Origin: a virus
Length of the DNA stretch: 64,000 nt
Reading direction: 5' to 3' (one strand)
IMG/VR virus record: IMGVR_UViG_3300037010_000793
Coordinates: 1 to 64,000 of that record
Shown here one piece after another: positions 43,889 to 53,195 of the stretch. The notes under the pieces are model-generated. The model ran no database searches. It was not told where the DNA came from and saw only the letters and a list, made by a program, of their open reading frames with translations. The first letter of the stretch is position 1. Each line of letters begins with the position of its first letter. The position numbers were made by a program, and so were the translations under genes.

Positions 43889-44278
43889 TTACAAGCCTAA
43901 TGCTTTACGTTCTTCTTCAGATAATTTAGCAATTGCCTGCTTCTTAATTTCGTTTAATCGAATCTCTTGCTCTAGTCGAATCTTTGCAGATTCTAGCCAG
44001 CCTTCAACGGCCTCAATAGCGTCCAGTTCCGAGCTATTCAATATTGTTGATGGCATATCAAACAAAAGAGGGTACTTATCGCCTGAAGTGGTTATAATTT
44101 GACATGCTTGCGGCACATTTTCGTGATTATTAATTAACCCAGTAATGAATGCATCTGCTGAAATAGATGAGGCAATCGCTTTTACCACTCGCATATACCA
44201 TTCTTTCTGGATAAGCTCAAGTTGTGCAGCTTGTTGGATTTCGTATGCGGTTCGAGCTGCCTGTTTTTTGGTTGTCAT
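43889..44278 (-). CDS. Hypothetical protein
   Basis: A 129-residue helical protein with an N-terminal TKKQAARTAYEIQQAAQLEL and C-terminal KQAIAKLSEEERKALGL. Probably coiled coil. Not recognised. Confidence 0.7.
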   Translation of the reverse strand: MTTKKQAARTAYEIQQAAQLELIQKEWYMRVVKAIASSISADAFITGLINNHENVPQACQIITTSGDKYPLLFDMPSTILNSSELDAIEAVEGWLESAKIRLEQEIRLNEIKKQAIAKLSEEERKALGL

Positions 44279-44315
44279 TTTGATTTCCTGTTCTCTGTTT
44301 GCTTAACTTATGGAT

Positions 44316-44344
44316 ATTATAACATAGCTCTATGCAAAAGTATA
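44316..44344 (-). promoter_or_regulatory. Early-type promoter, leader class A
   Basis: TATACT-N17-TATAAT, followed by the class A leader ATCCATAAGTTAA. Reads into the 129-residue gene. Confidence 0.85.
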
Positions 44345-44419
44345 CGGTTTACCAGTATAAAACACAAATAAATTGCAATTCTTCAATGAACTCAATATTC
44401 CAAGCTAATTCGTACATGT

Positions 44420-44731
44420 TCATGCGCCACATTCAAACGAATAAATTGCATGATTCAGCGTGATGTACGCTTTCCAAATTTTAACGACGTCTAACGGGAG
44501 TTCCGCTAATACGTTATCAAACCTATCGTCATCAGAAACGCTGGTTGTGATATACCCAACACCAGTTTTATTATCGATACGAATCAACGAACCAATTTTG
44601 TATCTATTGTCTGGGTGAATATTGCATTCTCTCAGTCGCTCTAAAATAATCTTATCAACAATAGCCGACAAGAGTTCTTGCGAATCAATCTCGACATCAA
44701 CAGCCTGTTTTGCTTTGGTTTTGATAATCAT
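44420..44731 (-). CDS. Hypothetical protein
   Basis: A 103-residue protein with AGAGGAATGG upstream. It has GSLIRIDNKTGVGYITTSVS, probably a small beta domain. Not recognised. Confidence 0.7.
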   Translation of the reverse strand: MIIKTKAKQAVDVEIDSQELLSAIVDKIILERLRECNIHPDNRYKIGSLIRIDNKTGVGYITTSVSDDDRFDNVLAELPLDVVKIWKAYITLNHAIYSFECGA

Positions 44732-44790
44732 TTACCATTCCTCTTATACGGTTTAATACTCAATGTCTTACTCGAAAAGTATTTGAGTTC

Positions 44791-44816
44791 CAGAAAAGCG
44801 CCAAAAGGCTTTTCTG
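44791..44816. terminator. Intergenic hairpin, possible terminator
   Basis: A 9-base stem CAGAAAAGC/GCTTTTCTG with an 8-base loop stands between two genes, after the 152-residue gene. T-tracts are inside the stem but not after it, so termination would be weak. Confidence 0.4.
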
Positions 44817-44875
44817 TCCAAACTTTAGTTTCTCTAAACAGACACTTCACATGAAACAACATCCCGTCTAAATAC

Positions 44876-45334
44876 TTAGGCTCTTTCGTTCGAATACACA
44901 ACCTCTATCCCTTTCGAACAACACACGCTGTCGAAAATCAACGAAGCATCATAGTCTACATATTCATTCTCAACATCGTATTCTACAGTATGTAATATGT
45001 CTCCAATAGGACTTTTGATTTCCGCGATATGTCTGTATGTAGATCCATATAGGCTAACAGAAGTTATATCCAACGATATACGAATACCAGACCCAATACA
45101 ATGGGAATATTCATCAGTGTTGATATACGCAGACTCAACACCATAAATAACAGCAATTGCAAATAACAACTTACTATCTTCATTACCATCCCATTCACCG
45201 CCACCAAAGTGACCATCATGTTCGAATGTGTGAGTGATGGCATCATAGGCTATGGTGAATGATGACATATCGCACCATCCGCAATCTTCACAATCAAACC
45301 CATCGTGTTTTGTATGGATTTCAATCTTGTTCAT
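44876..45334 (-). CDS. Hypothetical protein
   Basis: A 152-residue protein with a cysteine-rich start (GFDCEDCGWCDMSSFTIAYD), perhaps metal binding, and an acidic second half. It overlaps the upstream gene by 14 bases. Not recognised. Confidence 0.7.
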   Translation of the reverse strand: MNKIEIHTKHDGFDCEDCGWCDMSSFTIAYDAITHTFEHDGHFGGGEWDGNEDSKLLFAIAVIYGVESAYINTDEYSHCIGSGIRISLDITSVSLYGSTYRHIAEIKSPIGDILHTVEYDVENEYVDYDASLIFDSVCCSKGIEVVYSNERA

Positions 45335-46016
45335 TTAGTGTACCATCATCTATAATAAAATTGGATAGCGTGCGTCTAATTCGCCCCATAATATACGAGT
45401 TGTTTTCTTTATATGCAATCAGATAAAATGCACCAAGAATTGCTTTAGCTGTTTTCTTCAATACAATACTGATATTCATATCAAATTGACAGATTTTAGA
45501 GTAGTTTGAGAAGTCTTGTTCGGTCAAGACTATACCTGTAGCACAAATCTGTTTACCCCAATATTCTACATCGTATAATGTATCATCTGGGTCGAACTCG
45601 TCTGGATTCGGTAGGGTGACTTGATTGTCGTACCTACCATAAAATTTAGCATGTTCTTCATCCCACAACATCTCACCGAGTTTCTTTGGATCGAACTCGT
45701 GACCAACCCTAGTATATAGATCGGATAGGTGGTTGTACCTAGTGGCAATATTCTCTTCGATTCTATCATCGTTACCGTAATCGTCGTTGGAAAAATCTCG
45801 TAAGTATTCTATTGTTGTGTTCTCTGAGTAGAATATATGAAACGGGATACTTCTACCATATGAAACTCTAACCACGAAGTTACCTTCTTTGATCGAATAC
45901 TCGTACCCATTACCAATAACAAACAATAGATGCCGCATCACATGGATTGGGTACTGGTTAGTGCTGGGGTAGGTAGTCTGCGATTCTCTAATAAACTGCG
46001 CTAACCAATTGTCCAT
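45321..46016 (-). CDS. Hypothetical protein, intact member of a duplicated pair
   Basis: A 231-residue protein with AAAGG upstream. It is nearly identical, over most of its length, to the damaged copy at 61561-62247 (shared YLRDFSNDDYGND, EFDPKKLGEMLWDEEHAKFY). No family is recognised. It has an acidic middle and a C-terminus IMGRIRRTLSNF. Confidence 0.75.
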   Translation of the reverse strand: MDNWLAQFIRESQTTYPSTNQYPIHVMRHLLFVIGNGYEYSIKEGNFVVRVSYGRSIPFHIFYSENTTIEYLRDFSNDDYGNDDRIEENIATRYNHLSDLYTRVGHEFDPKKLGEMLWDEEHAKFYGRYDNQVTLPNPDEFDPDDTLYDVEYWGKQICATGIVLTEQDFSNYSKICQFDMNISIVLKKTAKAILGAFYLIAYKENNSYIMGRIRRTLSNFIIDDGTLNEQD

Positions 46017-46055
46017 TTTATTACCTTTACTTGTTACAATGTTATTAATAGAATA

Positions 46056-46397
46056 CTATGATCCAAGCCAAACAACATCATTACCAGTGTATTGATATAA
46101 GATGTCTTCTAGACACTCTAAGAATGAATCACCAAATCCAACAATACCATATCCGTTTGCATATCCAGGGATACCCATAAGTATGAGTTCACCTTTGAAT
46201 GTATCTTGATTTTCTTTGAACCAGATATAGATGGTATTGATGTGCCTAATGCCTTTGCCATTATCATAATCCTTGGTTAAAGAGAATGTATCAACGATTG
46301 GGAGTACTAAGCCATTTGAGTCAGGCTCTTCTGTTGGATTTGGGTTATCAAAAATAAACACCCGATTGCCATCGATAAGATAGTATGTATTTTTCAT
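46056..46397 (-). CDS. Hypothetical protein
   Basis: A 113-residue protein with NTYYLIDGNRVFIFDNPNPT and GKGIRHINTIYIWFKENQDT. Not recognised. The promoter precedes it directly. Confidence 0.7.
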   Translation of the reverse strand: MKNTYYLIDGNRVFIFDNPNPTEEPDSNGLVLPIVDTFSLTKDYDNGKGIRHINTIYIWFKENQDTFKGELILMGIPGYANGYGIVGFGDSFLECLEDILYQYTGNDVVWLGS

Positions 46398-46434
46398 GAA
46401 TGATATATTCCTATGTTCTGTTTAACTTATGAGT

Positions 46435-46463
46435 ATTATAACATAAACAATGTTTAATGTAAA
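46435..46463 (-). promoter_or_regulatory. Early-type promoter, leader class A
   Basis: TTTACA-N17-TATAAT followed by ACTCATAAGTTAAAC. Reads into the 113-residue gene. Confidence 0.85.
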
Positions 46464-46465
46464 CA

Positions 46466-46876
46466 TCATTTTCTCCCACAGAAAACTGAAAACACTTCAT
46501 CGTAGTACGCATCCATATCATAATCGAACAAATCTGGACCAGTGATATATTGTGGAGCTTTGTATCTAGCTCGTGTGTACGTCTTAATTTTATCAAGTTC
46601 CTTCGATCGAACCCAATCATCATACGTCTTCAGCCATTCAGTTGTATATACGAATCGTCTCCATCCAGGTTGGGTTACATCATGAACAATCCAACCATCA
46701 ATATCTTCATGTAATCGTTGAATCTTTATGGTTTCCTCTGAAGATAATAAGTCGTTTCCCGTTTCTAGAGACTGCCAAATTAAAAAATCGACTCCAATAT
46801 ACCAACTAGCGGACCAGGTACACTCAGAAACTTCACTCATCAAATCCGCTAATTTTTGTTGCTTTTCAGTCAACAT
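46466..46876 (-). CDS. Hypothetical protein
   Basis: A 136-residue protein with ECTWSASWYIGVDFLIWQS and a tyrosine-rich C-terminal half. Not recognised. Confidence 0.7.
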   Translation of the reverse strand: MLTEKQQKLADLMSEVSECTWSASWYIGVDFLIWQSLETGNDLLSSEETIKIQRLHEDIDGWIVHDVTQPGWRRFVYTTEWLKTYDDWVRSKELDKIKTYTRARYKAPQYITGPDLFDYDMDAYYDEVFSVFCGRK

Positions 46877-46911
46877 ATCAATACCTGCCTGTTACCGTAA
46901 AATGATCCGCA

Positions 46912-47310
46912 TCATTCATCACATTCTTCATCATAGTTGGTAGGATCTGAATAATAGAACATATCAATGTTAGGAATGTTTTGAGTATATTCACCATTCT
47001 TTCTAACAATGTGTTCGACCACTGCAGCAATAGAACCTGCTAGAATGGTTTTAATTTCTTCAGTCAATTTACCAGAATACCCACGATTTACAAATGCTTT
47101 AAGTTTTTCAAATTCTGGGTAAATGCCCAGCATACCAAATTCTTGCACCAGAAAGTTGTATGGGCCTGATGTATTGTTACTGAATCCGTTGTTATACCCG
47201 TCGTAGTTAATCTTATTGACGGCTCGTAAATATTCTCCATCTAGTGTAGTACAATTGCCTTGATTAGATACTAACGCATTATATAGACTTTCAAAAACTT
47301 CTTTGCTCAT
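46912..47310 (-). CDS. Hypothetical protein
   Basis: A 132-residue protein with TLDGEYLRAVNKINYDGYNN. AGGAAATGTAA precedes its start. Not recognised. Confidence 0.7.
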   Translation of the reverse strand: MSKEVFESLYNALVSNQGNCTTLDGEYLRAVNKINYDGYNNGFSNNTSGPYNFLVQEFGMLGIYPEFEKLKAFVNRGYSGKLTEEIKTILAGSIAAVVEHIVRKNGEYTQNIPNIDMFYYSDPTNYDEECDE

Positions 47311-47349
47311 TTACATTTCCTAGTTGGTTGTTATTGTATATACATGTTG

Positions 47350-47622
47350 CTAAAACTTTTTACCCATTCTTTGTTGCCGGCTCAACATTTGTTCACATTC
47401 TTTTAACCAATCCCACAACTTCTTGTTCTCTCGAACCAAAGCAGAAACATCAAGAGGTTCAGGTGATTTGATGTATAGCGGAGTTACTTCCGAAATAGAA
47501 ACCAAATTCTCGTCAGGCTTTTCTTTGGTTACCTGATATCGAATATCACCCCGATCATCGACATATTTGAAGCGTTAGAAAGCGGGTTCATCTCTTTTAG
47601 CTGGCTCTGGGGTGTTAATCAT
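47350..47622 (-). pseudogene. Small gene with in-frame TAA near its start
   Basis: ATG 47622 with TAGGAGG 12 bases upstream. It reads 15 codons (MINTPEPAKRDEPAF), meets TAA at 47575-47577, then stays open for 74 more codons (RFKYVDDRGDIRYQVTKEKP, LREN-type end) until 47350. A single sense-to-stop change would explain it. Read-through or sequence error is possible. Function unknown. Confidence 0.6.
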
Positions 47623-47626
47623 TGTC

Positions 47627-47989
47627 TTACTCACCTCCTATAACATGAACAAGAAAATGGTTTAATCCATGGGCGCGGCGTTCAACCAGATTATAGTTTT
47701 GATTGTAATCAGTACCATGGCGAATAAATTTCAATAACCATCTATGTTTAACAGGAATGAGCAGTGGTTCGAATGCATATAAGCTTTTAACATAATTATT
47801 AAATTCAATAAATGATACGTTAGACGATCGCACATAAGGTACATGCATAATTACTGGTATTTTAACCATTGTTAGTCCTTTAATACCATCTGTAGTCGAA
47901 ATACCAGGTACCGTAGTTAATACAACTACCAGTAAACAACGGTCATCAAATACTGACTTATACAGTTTGCGTAATTTTTGTAACATCAT
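47627..47989 (-). CDS. Hypothetical protein
   Basis: A 120-residue protein with KAAGG-type site AAGGAATATT upstream. It is basic at both ends and has TVPGISTTDGIKGLTMVKIP. Not recognised. Confidence 0.7.
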   Translation of the reverse strand: MMLQKLRKLYKSVFDDRCLLVVVLTTVPGISTTDGIKGLTMVKIPVIMHVPYVRSSNVSFIEFNNYVKSLYAFEPLLIPVKHRWLLKFIRHGTDYNQNYNLVERRAHGLNHFLVHVIGGE

Positions 47990-47997
47990 AATATTCC

Positions 47998-48159
47998 TTA
48001 GTGGTGCAATAAAGCTTTAAAAATCTCGGCTATTACCGATGGTAATACTTCAAAAATAAATTCAAAAACAGGCCCGATAATAGAACTGTTATCCGACGAG
48101 TTTTGGTTCCGTACGTCGTCGACCCCGTCTTGACGAAATAATTTAAACACATAAGCCAT
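47998..48159 (-). CDS. Small hypothetical protein (53 residues)
   Basis: The start overlaps the stop of the preceding gene by one base (TAATG), a coupling signal. MAYVFKLFRQDGVDDVRNQN is followed by a hydrophobic amphipathic end (PVFEFIFEVLPSVIAEIFKA). Not recognised. Confidence 0.6.
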   Translation of the reverse strand: MAYVFKLFRQDGVDDVRNQNSSDNSSIIGPVFEFIFEVLPSVIAEIFKALLHH

Positions 48160-48623
48160 TAATAATATTCGTCTAATCTAACAAACCATCTTTTAAACGA
48201 TTCCATATCGCCAAACACTGGGATATCATATCGCTCACACACAATATCTACGTTACCCTTTCGGTAAAACCCAGCAGGACAAACAACAAAAATGCTCTTA
48301 TCTTTAAACAGTCCAAACTCTAATAAACTAATTGGTGATTTAGAATTTGGGGCAAAATACATCAAGATGTGATCGCATTTCTCAAGGTGATCAAGCTCCC
48401 AAAGAACTCGTTCTCGGAAAGGTCCATCGTCCTTTCCTTGCTTCCATGAATTATTCCAATCTAACCATCGAGGATTGTAAACGTCTATACCTTGATTAGT
48501 AAAATAATCAGTAATATCACGCCGCCAATCATCGCCAGGGACCATATCAATACTACCAGCTAAGAATACAGATCTGTTTTTGCTTGATGTTCTCTCAAGT
48601 GAATAATATCTTCTACCGCTCAT
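48159..48623 (-). CDS. Nucleoside 2-deoxyribosyltransferase-like protein
   Basis: A 154-residue protein. NRSVFLAGSIDMVPGDDWRR, NPRWLDWNNSW and WELDHLEKCDHILMYFAPNS followed by PISLLEFGLF match the nucleoside deoxyribosyltransferase-like fold (GS..., D, E...). It probably binds a nucleoside sugar. Enzyme activity could be base exchange or a related hydrolase. It is coupled to the small downstream gene. Confidence 0.82.
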   Translation of the reverse strand: MSGRRYYSLERTSSKNRSVFLAGSIDMVPGDDWRRDITDYFTNQGIDVYNPRWLDWNNSWKQGKDDGPFRERVLWELDHLEKCDHILMYFAPNSKSPISLLEFGLFKDKSIFVVCPAGFYRKGNVDIVCERYDIPVFGDMESFKRWFVRLDEYY

Positions 48624-48633
48624 TTAGTACTCC

Positions 48634-49299
48634 TTACATTCCAACAAATAGCGCTGTTAATTTCAAATCTTCTTTGTTTTCAAAATAACCATTAGCTGGA
48701 TTTGAAATAAGAACAAAATAATCAGGAGCAAGCTCAGTAGAAATGCTATAGTTATCACCATTACATCTAGACGATGTCTCTTTATCCCACTTATCATAAG
48801 CGCGCTTCGCAAATTCTTTATCGGTGAACACAGCTAGTACTTCGCCGTTACCTTTTGATTGACCAAAAGAGTTACTGGTTGAATATTGAATCCAAAGAAC
48901 GTATACAACAGCGCCATCTTTGATTTCAGCTTCGGAATAAACAGGAAATGAATCCCAACCATATTCGTTTGTTTTATCATCAATAGATGCGTTATCTACT
49001 GTAAAAAACCAGTCTTCAACCCACTCGCCCCACTGTTCACCAGAATGATATGAACTAGTAATGTGATGGTTAGAATAAATCCATACTTTCTTGAAGGCTG
49101 GTCTGAACAGTTTATCATACTGTCCAGACAAATCATCGAACCCATAATCTTGGCATAGATAAGTAAGACTAGTATAAGTGCTCTGCTTACGTTTGGAGGC
49201 TGGACGAATATGCCATTTATCACAATCAGCAGTGATTTCGTAATTAATGCCGTTATGTTTAACCTTAATTAAATTCTTTTCGATTTTTAAAATTTTCAT
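48634..49299 (-). CDS. Hypothetical protein
   Basis: A 221-residue protein with AGGAAACG upstream. It has many aromatic residues (SGEQWGEWVEDWFFTVDNAS) and VLAVFTDKEFAKRAYDKWDK. Not recognised. Confidence 0.75.
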   Translation of the reverse strand: MKILKIEKNLIKVKHNGINYEITADCDKWHIRPASKRKQSTYTSLTYLCQDYGFDDLSGQYDKLFRPAFKKVWIYSNHHITSSYHSGEQWGEWVEDWFFTVDNASIDDKTNEYGWDSFPVYSEAEIKDGAVVYVLWIQYSTSNSFGQSKGNGEVLAVFTDKEFAKRAYDKWDKETSSRCNGDNYSISTELAPDYFVLISNPANGYFENKEDLKLTALFVGM

Positions 49300-49360
49300 T
49301 TTCGTTTCCTAAGTAGGATTTAACAAGATCAGTTACTTCACTAACAGTATACTTTAACAA

Positions 49361-49389
49361 ATTATAATACACAACAAATGAATAGTAAA
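49361..49389 (-). promoter_or_regulatory. Early-type promoter (TTTACT-N17-TATAAT)
   Basis: Reads into the 221-residue gene at 48634-49299. Confidence 0.8.
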
Positions 49390-49404
49390 CAACTTCAGAA
49401 AATA

Positions 49405-49608
49405 TTACTGATTGTTTTTACAAAGCACACTGTCTGCAAATTCGTTAATTGAAATGCCGCTGGCATTTGTAAGCACTACGTTAGTTTTATCAAAATCAAC
49501 TTTGCCCGTATCAAGGTCGACTCTTACCTGAAAAGGCGTACCAGCAGCAGATATAAACAAAGGCGACCAGCTAGAATAATTAACTGGGTTATCATTTTTA
49601 GTAGACAT
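49405..49608 (-). CDS. Small hypothetical protein
   Basis: A 67-residue protein with YSSWSPLFISAAGTPFQVRV. Preceded by GGAGATAAC. Not recognised. Confidence 0.7.
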   Translation of the reverse strand: MSTKNDNPVNYSSWSPLFISAAGTPFQVRVDLDTGKVDFDKTNVVLTNASGISINEFADSVLCKNNQ

Positions 49609-49692
49609 GTTATCTCCGTCTAGTTGATTTAGTTATACAATTAGTAAGTTGAACGGTAACAGCGAATTTAATGTACGTGTTACCTAGAAGAT

Positions 49693-49917
49693 TCAATCCC
49701 CGCACGGTGAACCACTAGATGAACAGCATGATGAACCAGATCCGCAAGACCATGAGCTGTCAAGATAGCTATCATGATTAACCTGATGGCTGGAATCATA
49801 AGATTTGTTTCGTGTATTGATCTTCTTATAATTCTGTTTAATTGAATAAGCAAGCCAACCCAATACCAAAGCAATCCCGATAAACCCAAGTATTGTTAAA
49901 ATATATCCTTCTACCAT
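49693..49917 (-). CDS. Small membrane protein with Cys/Ser-rich tail
   Basis: A 74-residue protein. One membrane segment (YILTILGFIGIALVLGWLAY), then a basic stretch and a tail SSWSCGSGSSCCSSSGSPCG rich in serine and cysteine. AGGAAAATG precedes the start. The cysteines may be lipid or disulfide sites. Not recognised. Confidence 0.7.
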   Translation of the reverse strand: MVEGYILTILGFIGIALVLGWLAYSIKQNYKKINTRNKSYDSSHQVNHDSYLDSSWSCGSGSSCCSSSGSPCGD

Positions 49918-49918
49918 T

Positions 49919-50287
49919 TCATTTTCCTATAATACATTGTTGATTTGCATCATATGTTGCAGAGCATGGTGAGTCCATAAAATAATTAATGCTAAATTCA
50001 CTTATTTGATTTTCAACGATTTTAATCTTATCGTTAACGTCAGAGATGTCTTTCAAAATAAGCTTTTGTTTAACATCATATTGATAAAGATTTGTCAACC
50101 ACTCAGCATCAGCTTCGTGACATGCTCGAATATTGACATACTTCACACCTAAATCAAACATATCGATCCCAATCACCAACCCATCCGAAACGTATCGAGT
50201 TGAACCAATTTCGCTCTTAGCTTCGGCTTCTGGATACATAGATAGAATTTTGCGAAAGTAATCATCATTGACTTGTGTTGTGAACAT
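49919..50287 (-). CDS. Hypothetical protein
   Basis: A 122-residue protein with GGAGATAAAAG upstream. It has LILKDISDVNDKIKIVENQI, probably helical. It overlaps the preceding gene by 23 bases. Not recognised. Confidence 0.7.
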   Translation of the reverse strand: MFTTQVNDDYFRKILSMYPEAEAKSEIGSTRYVSDGLVIGIDMFDLGVKYVNIRACHEADAEWLTNLYQYDVKQKLILKDISDVNDKIKIVENQISEFSINYFMDSPCSATYDANQQCIIGK

Positions 50288-50930
50288 CTTTTATCTCCAA
50301 ACTAACCGATACACCTTCTTCGAATCTAACAAGATTGACTAACGAGTTCTTTGGTTTGGTTTGCTTTCGAATGCGGGTACGAACCTCTGGTGAAACTTCG
50401 ACATTAATCGGACCATTCCAATCTCCTTCATACTCGCATTCTATGTCAGCTTCCCACAACTTTGTCCTAGGATTCCAAGTCGGCTTACTATGAAATGCAA
50501 AAACGTCATAATCAACACGGTAACTAGCTCTAGGAAAAACTCCATCAATAGCGATATAATTATACCCATTAGGAACTTTGACAATTTCACCCCAAAAGTA
50601 AAAACTACTAATGTCAGCATGTTCTGGATTCGACTGACATTGATCTTGGTCTTGAATTGTTGGTATTTTTGAGTTCATGGCTAATTTTTCCATTAATTGT
50701 TGGTGTCGAACACTGTAAACTTCTGATGCTAATTTCTCACTGAGAACATTGAACATATCGACAGGAATATTATATTCTTGCGAATATTGGTCTACAACAG
50801 CATAAAATGGGTCAACTTCGTATAGGAAGCACCCGTCATCGTTTAACCCAGTTTCATACGCATCGATGATTTGTTCGAGTTGGTCGCTAGTGAATTGGCT
50901 GGCGATTAGATATTGTCGAATGTTCATCAT
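50265..50930 (-). CDS. Hypothetical protein
   Basis: A 221-residue protein. The first part is helical, while the second (SYRVDYDVFAFHSKPTWNPR and beyond) looks beta-rich. Not recognised. Confidence 0.7.
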   Translation of the reverse strand: MMNIRQYLIASQFTSDQLEQIIDAYETGLNDDGCFLYEVDPFYAVVDQYSQEYNIPVDMFNVLSEKLASEVYSVRHQQLMEKLAMNSKIPTIQDQDQCQSNPEHADISSFYFWGEIVKVPNGYNYIAIDGVFPRASYRVDYDVFAFHSKPTWNPRTKLWEADIECEYEGDWNGPINVEVSPEVRTRIRKQTKPKNSLVNLVRFEEGVSVSLEIKDVHNTSQ

Positions 50931-50988
50931 TTTGGTTTCCTCATCAGGATTTAGTAGTTAAATTTAAGGTTTCCATCAACTTGTAATT

Positions 50989-51017
50989 ATTATAACCTAA
51001 GTCATGAGAAAAGTAAA
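50989..51017 (-). promoter_or_regulatory. Early-type promoter (TTTACT-N17-TATAAT)
   Basis: Reads into the 50265-50930 gene and from there into 49919. Confidence 0.8.
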
Positions 51018-51038
51018 TAGATTTAATGGTTATCGTTG

Positions 51039-51479
51039 TCAATAATCACAGTGGTTCCTGTATTGAATACGAAAGTTGATGATGCTTTCGTCAGAATAAA
51101 AAATTTCATCAGTGATTCCAACCGATGCATGGTCAACATAAGATGAGGGGTATGTTCCCACCCACAACACATTGTATCCTAAGTATTCAGAAATAACATA
51201 ATTGAGTTTATCGAAAATGCTTTCATCATTAGAATCAGTTTCATCAATGTATGCTGCTTGTGCATATAGATAACTGAGACGGTCTTCCCAATTGGTTAAT
51301 GTTTCTATGCCCCAACCAAACGCACCGCCAACAACCAAAATTGTATCGGACTCTTTGTCGTATAAAATTGATGTTTCTACTTCAACAGGTTTTCGTAATT
51401 TCGAAGGGTCAGTTCCTAACGTGAATGAGTGAGAAGAACTTGAGTTGGTCTCAAACGTAGAATTGCGGATTTGTTTCAT
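51039..51479 (-). CDS. NSSSSH-type conserved protein
   Basis: A 146-residue protein whose start MKQIRNSTFETNSSSSHSFT matches a widespread N-terminal signature (RNxxFETNSSSSHS) in phages and bacteria, of unknown function. The rest is variable. It is directly after the radical-SAM gene (4-base overlap). Confidence 0.8.
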   Translation of the reverse strand: MKQIRNSTFETNSSSSHSFTLGTDPSKLRKPVEVETSILYDKESDTILVVGGAFGWGIETLTNWEDRLSYLYAQAAYIDETDSNDESIFDKLNYVISEYLGYNVLWVGTYPSSYVDHASVGITDEIFYSDESIINFRIQYRNHCDY

Positions 51480-52352
51480 TGTACTTTTACCTTTTCAAAA
51501 ATTTCACGGATTGTTAGATTATCTAAGCTGTGTCGAATTGGAGAAGTTGAGCTAACAGCAAATTCACCTTTCTCCGCATCGATATACATAGTGTGTGACC
51601 CGTCAGTACCCATATAATATGTATCATAATCCGACCAATTAGCCAATACACGCTTTGGGTTCAATTGTTCAATTGCTAAATTGTCAAAAGATAATTTAGC
51701 TTCATGTACAGCATTGAATAATTTTCGATACCAAGTCATAATGCATGCTTGAACCTGTTTCTCTCTAGTTTCGATGTAACGAGAACCTCGACGGAAGTTC
51801 TTGTATCCTAATAGCAACACCTTACCTGAATTTTTACTGACGATGTTGGATAATTCTCCGTAAGGAGTCACCCCAACAATAACATGATTGACCGCATGTT
51901 CATAATCCCAAACAAGCGGAGTCTTAGTGTAAGAATAACCACCCCCTTTAGATGACCATTAGAAATCAATCGTTCTAGACGTTTACGTTCATCTGCGAAA
52001 TGGAATTCATTCACAGTAACATTACAAATTTTACCTTGATTTGATAGTTCCTCAACAAACTCATCGAACCCAGCATGAGCTAGTGGATTACCGCCACCAA
52101 TGGCGATTTCAACACCGGCCGGTAATTGCGAATATAGGTCGATGATTTTAGATAAATCTGGGACTTCATTCCCTTCGTTGTCGAGTTCTCGTGACACCAA
52201 GCACAACCAGCATCACACCAACCATTGATCTTTACATCCATAGATTCTGGGAATTCTACGTAAGGTGTTAAGACATCTGTCATTCTGATCTTGGTTCCAT
52301 CTTTGTGGATTTCTACTGACCACGAACCATTGGAATATTCATGTAGTTTCAT
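51476..52352 (-). pseudogene. Radical-SAM protein gene broken by two frameshifts
   Basis: Three frames, in order, make one protein: MKLHEYSNGSWSVEIHKDG to the CxxxCxxC cluster in DVKINGWCDAGCAWCHENST; then VEIAIGGGNPLAHAGFDEFV; then VIVGVTPYGELSNIVSK and DTYYMGTDGSHTMYIDAEKG. The joints lie at G-runs, minus-strand GGG (52171-52173) and GGGGG (51942-51946). Adding one G at each gives an uninterrupted 292-residue protein. The family uses S-adenosylmethionine and a 4Fe-4S cluster; the substrate is unknown. Sequence error is as likely as mutation. Confidence 0.75.
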
Positions 52353-52723
52353 TTTCTATCCTCCACAAGATAGATGATATGTCTAATTCTATCACGAGTT
52401 ATATCATGATCGACGTCCGCTCTACCAGAAAGAAGATCTTGTAAGAGAACATACATAGCTGGGGCGCTTTTGATCAATCTTGTATTAGCTTCTTGCATTT
52501 TAATATCAGAAAAACCGCACGATTGAATAGTCATTTCACCCCAAAATAGAGTTGGATTTAAATCTTCAATGTCATGCCTGCCACAAAATGTGAATATCTG
52601 CATATTTCTCGGGTCTTTAAAAACGACATGTACACTGCGATCCTCTATAAGAACTATTGTACCCCATCCGCAGAGTATAGACCAAACACGATCACCTATT
52701 TGTGCATTTTCAAATGTATTCAT
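52349..52723 (-). CDS. GDRV-type paralogue 1
   Basis: 124 residues from ATG 52723 with AGGA 8 bases upstream. The N-terminal block (GDRVWSILCGWGTIVLIEDR, then NPTLFW) is shared with paralogues at 56415, 60179 and 62462. It looks like an SH3-like or small beta fold. Function unknown. Confidence 0.75.
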   Translation of the reverse strand: MNTFENAQIGDRVWSILCGWGTIVLIEDRSVHVVFKDPRNMQIFTFCGRHDIEDLNPTLFWGEMTIQSCGFSDIKMQEANTRLIKSAPAMYVLLQDLLSGRADVDHDITRDRIRHIIYLVEDRK

Positions 52724-52752
52724 TGACAAATTCCTTTTATTGTTTTGTAATA

Positions 52753-53055
52753 TTATCCAATGAAACTGTTCTTCAATTTCAAAAACTTAGCTTTACGGTA
52801 ACGCTTAGCATTACGCAATCCATAAGCCTGACAGCGACCATTTTCCACAGGAAAAAACGTGTAATCATTAGTAGAACTATCAGAACACAGCACTGCCATA
52901 ACAGGGATGTCTCCATAGTCGCGGTGAAACATGCGGCGCAAACGCTTCTTGGTACTAGGGTGAGTGTTATAGTTGCTAGCAACCAAACAAGTACCTTTGG
53001 TCTCGATGATATGGCGAGAGTTATTTAGAAAGTGAGAAGATTTAGTACCGCTCAT
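52753..53055 (-). CDS. Small basic protein
   Basis: A 100-residue protein with TKKRLRRMFHRDYGDIPVMA and C-terminal NAKRYRKAKFLKLKNS. Basic, perhaps nucleic-acid binding. Not recognised. Confidence 0.7.
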   Translation of the reverse strand: MSGTKSSHFLNNSRHIIETKGTCLVASNYNTHPSTKKRLRRMFHRDYGDIPVMAVLCSDSSTNDYTFFPVENGRCQAYGLRNAKRYRKAKFLKLKNSFIG

Positions 53056-53100
53056 ATTATGTTATCCATATCGTTTAGTGTTTGTTCATTTGTTAGATAT

Positions 53101-53129
53101 ATTATAACAAGAACATGAGCGAATGTAAA
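53101..53129 (-). promoter_or_regulatory. Early-type promoter, leader class B
   Basis: TTTACA-N17-TATAAT followed by the class B leader ATATCTAACAAATGAACAAA. Reads into the 100-residue gene. Confidence 0.85.
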
Positions 53130-53195
53130 TAGCAAAATGTAAAAATAATTGAATTATTTTATTCAATACAAACATGATGGTAAAATCTTAATTAC

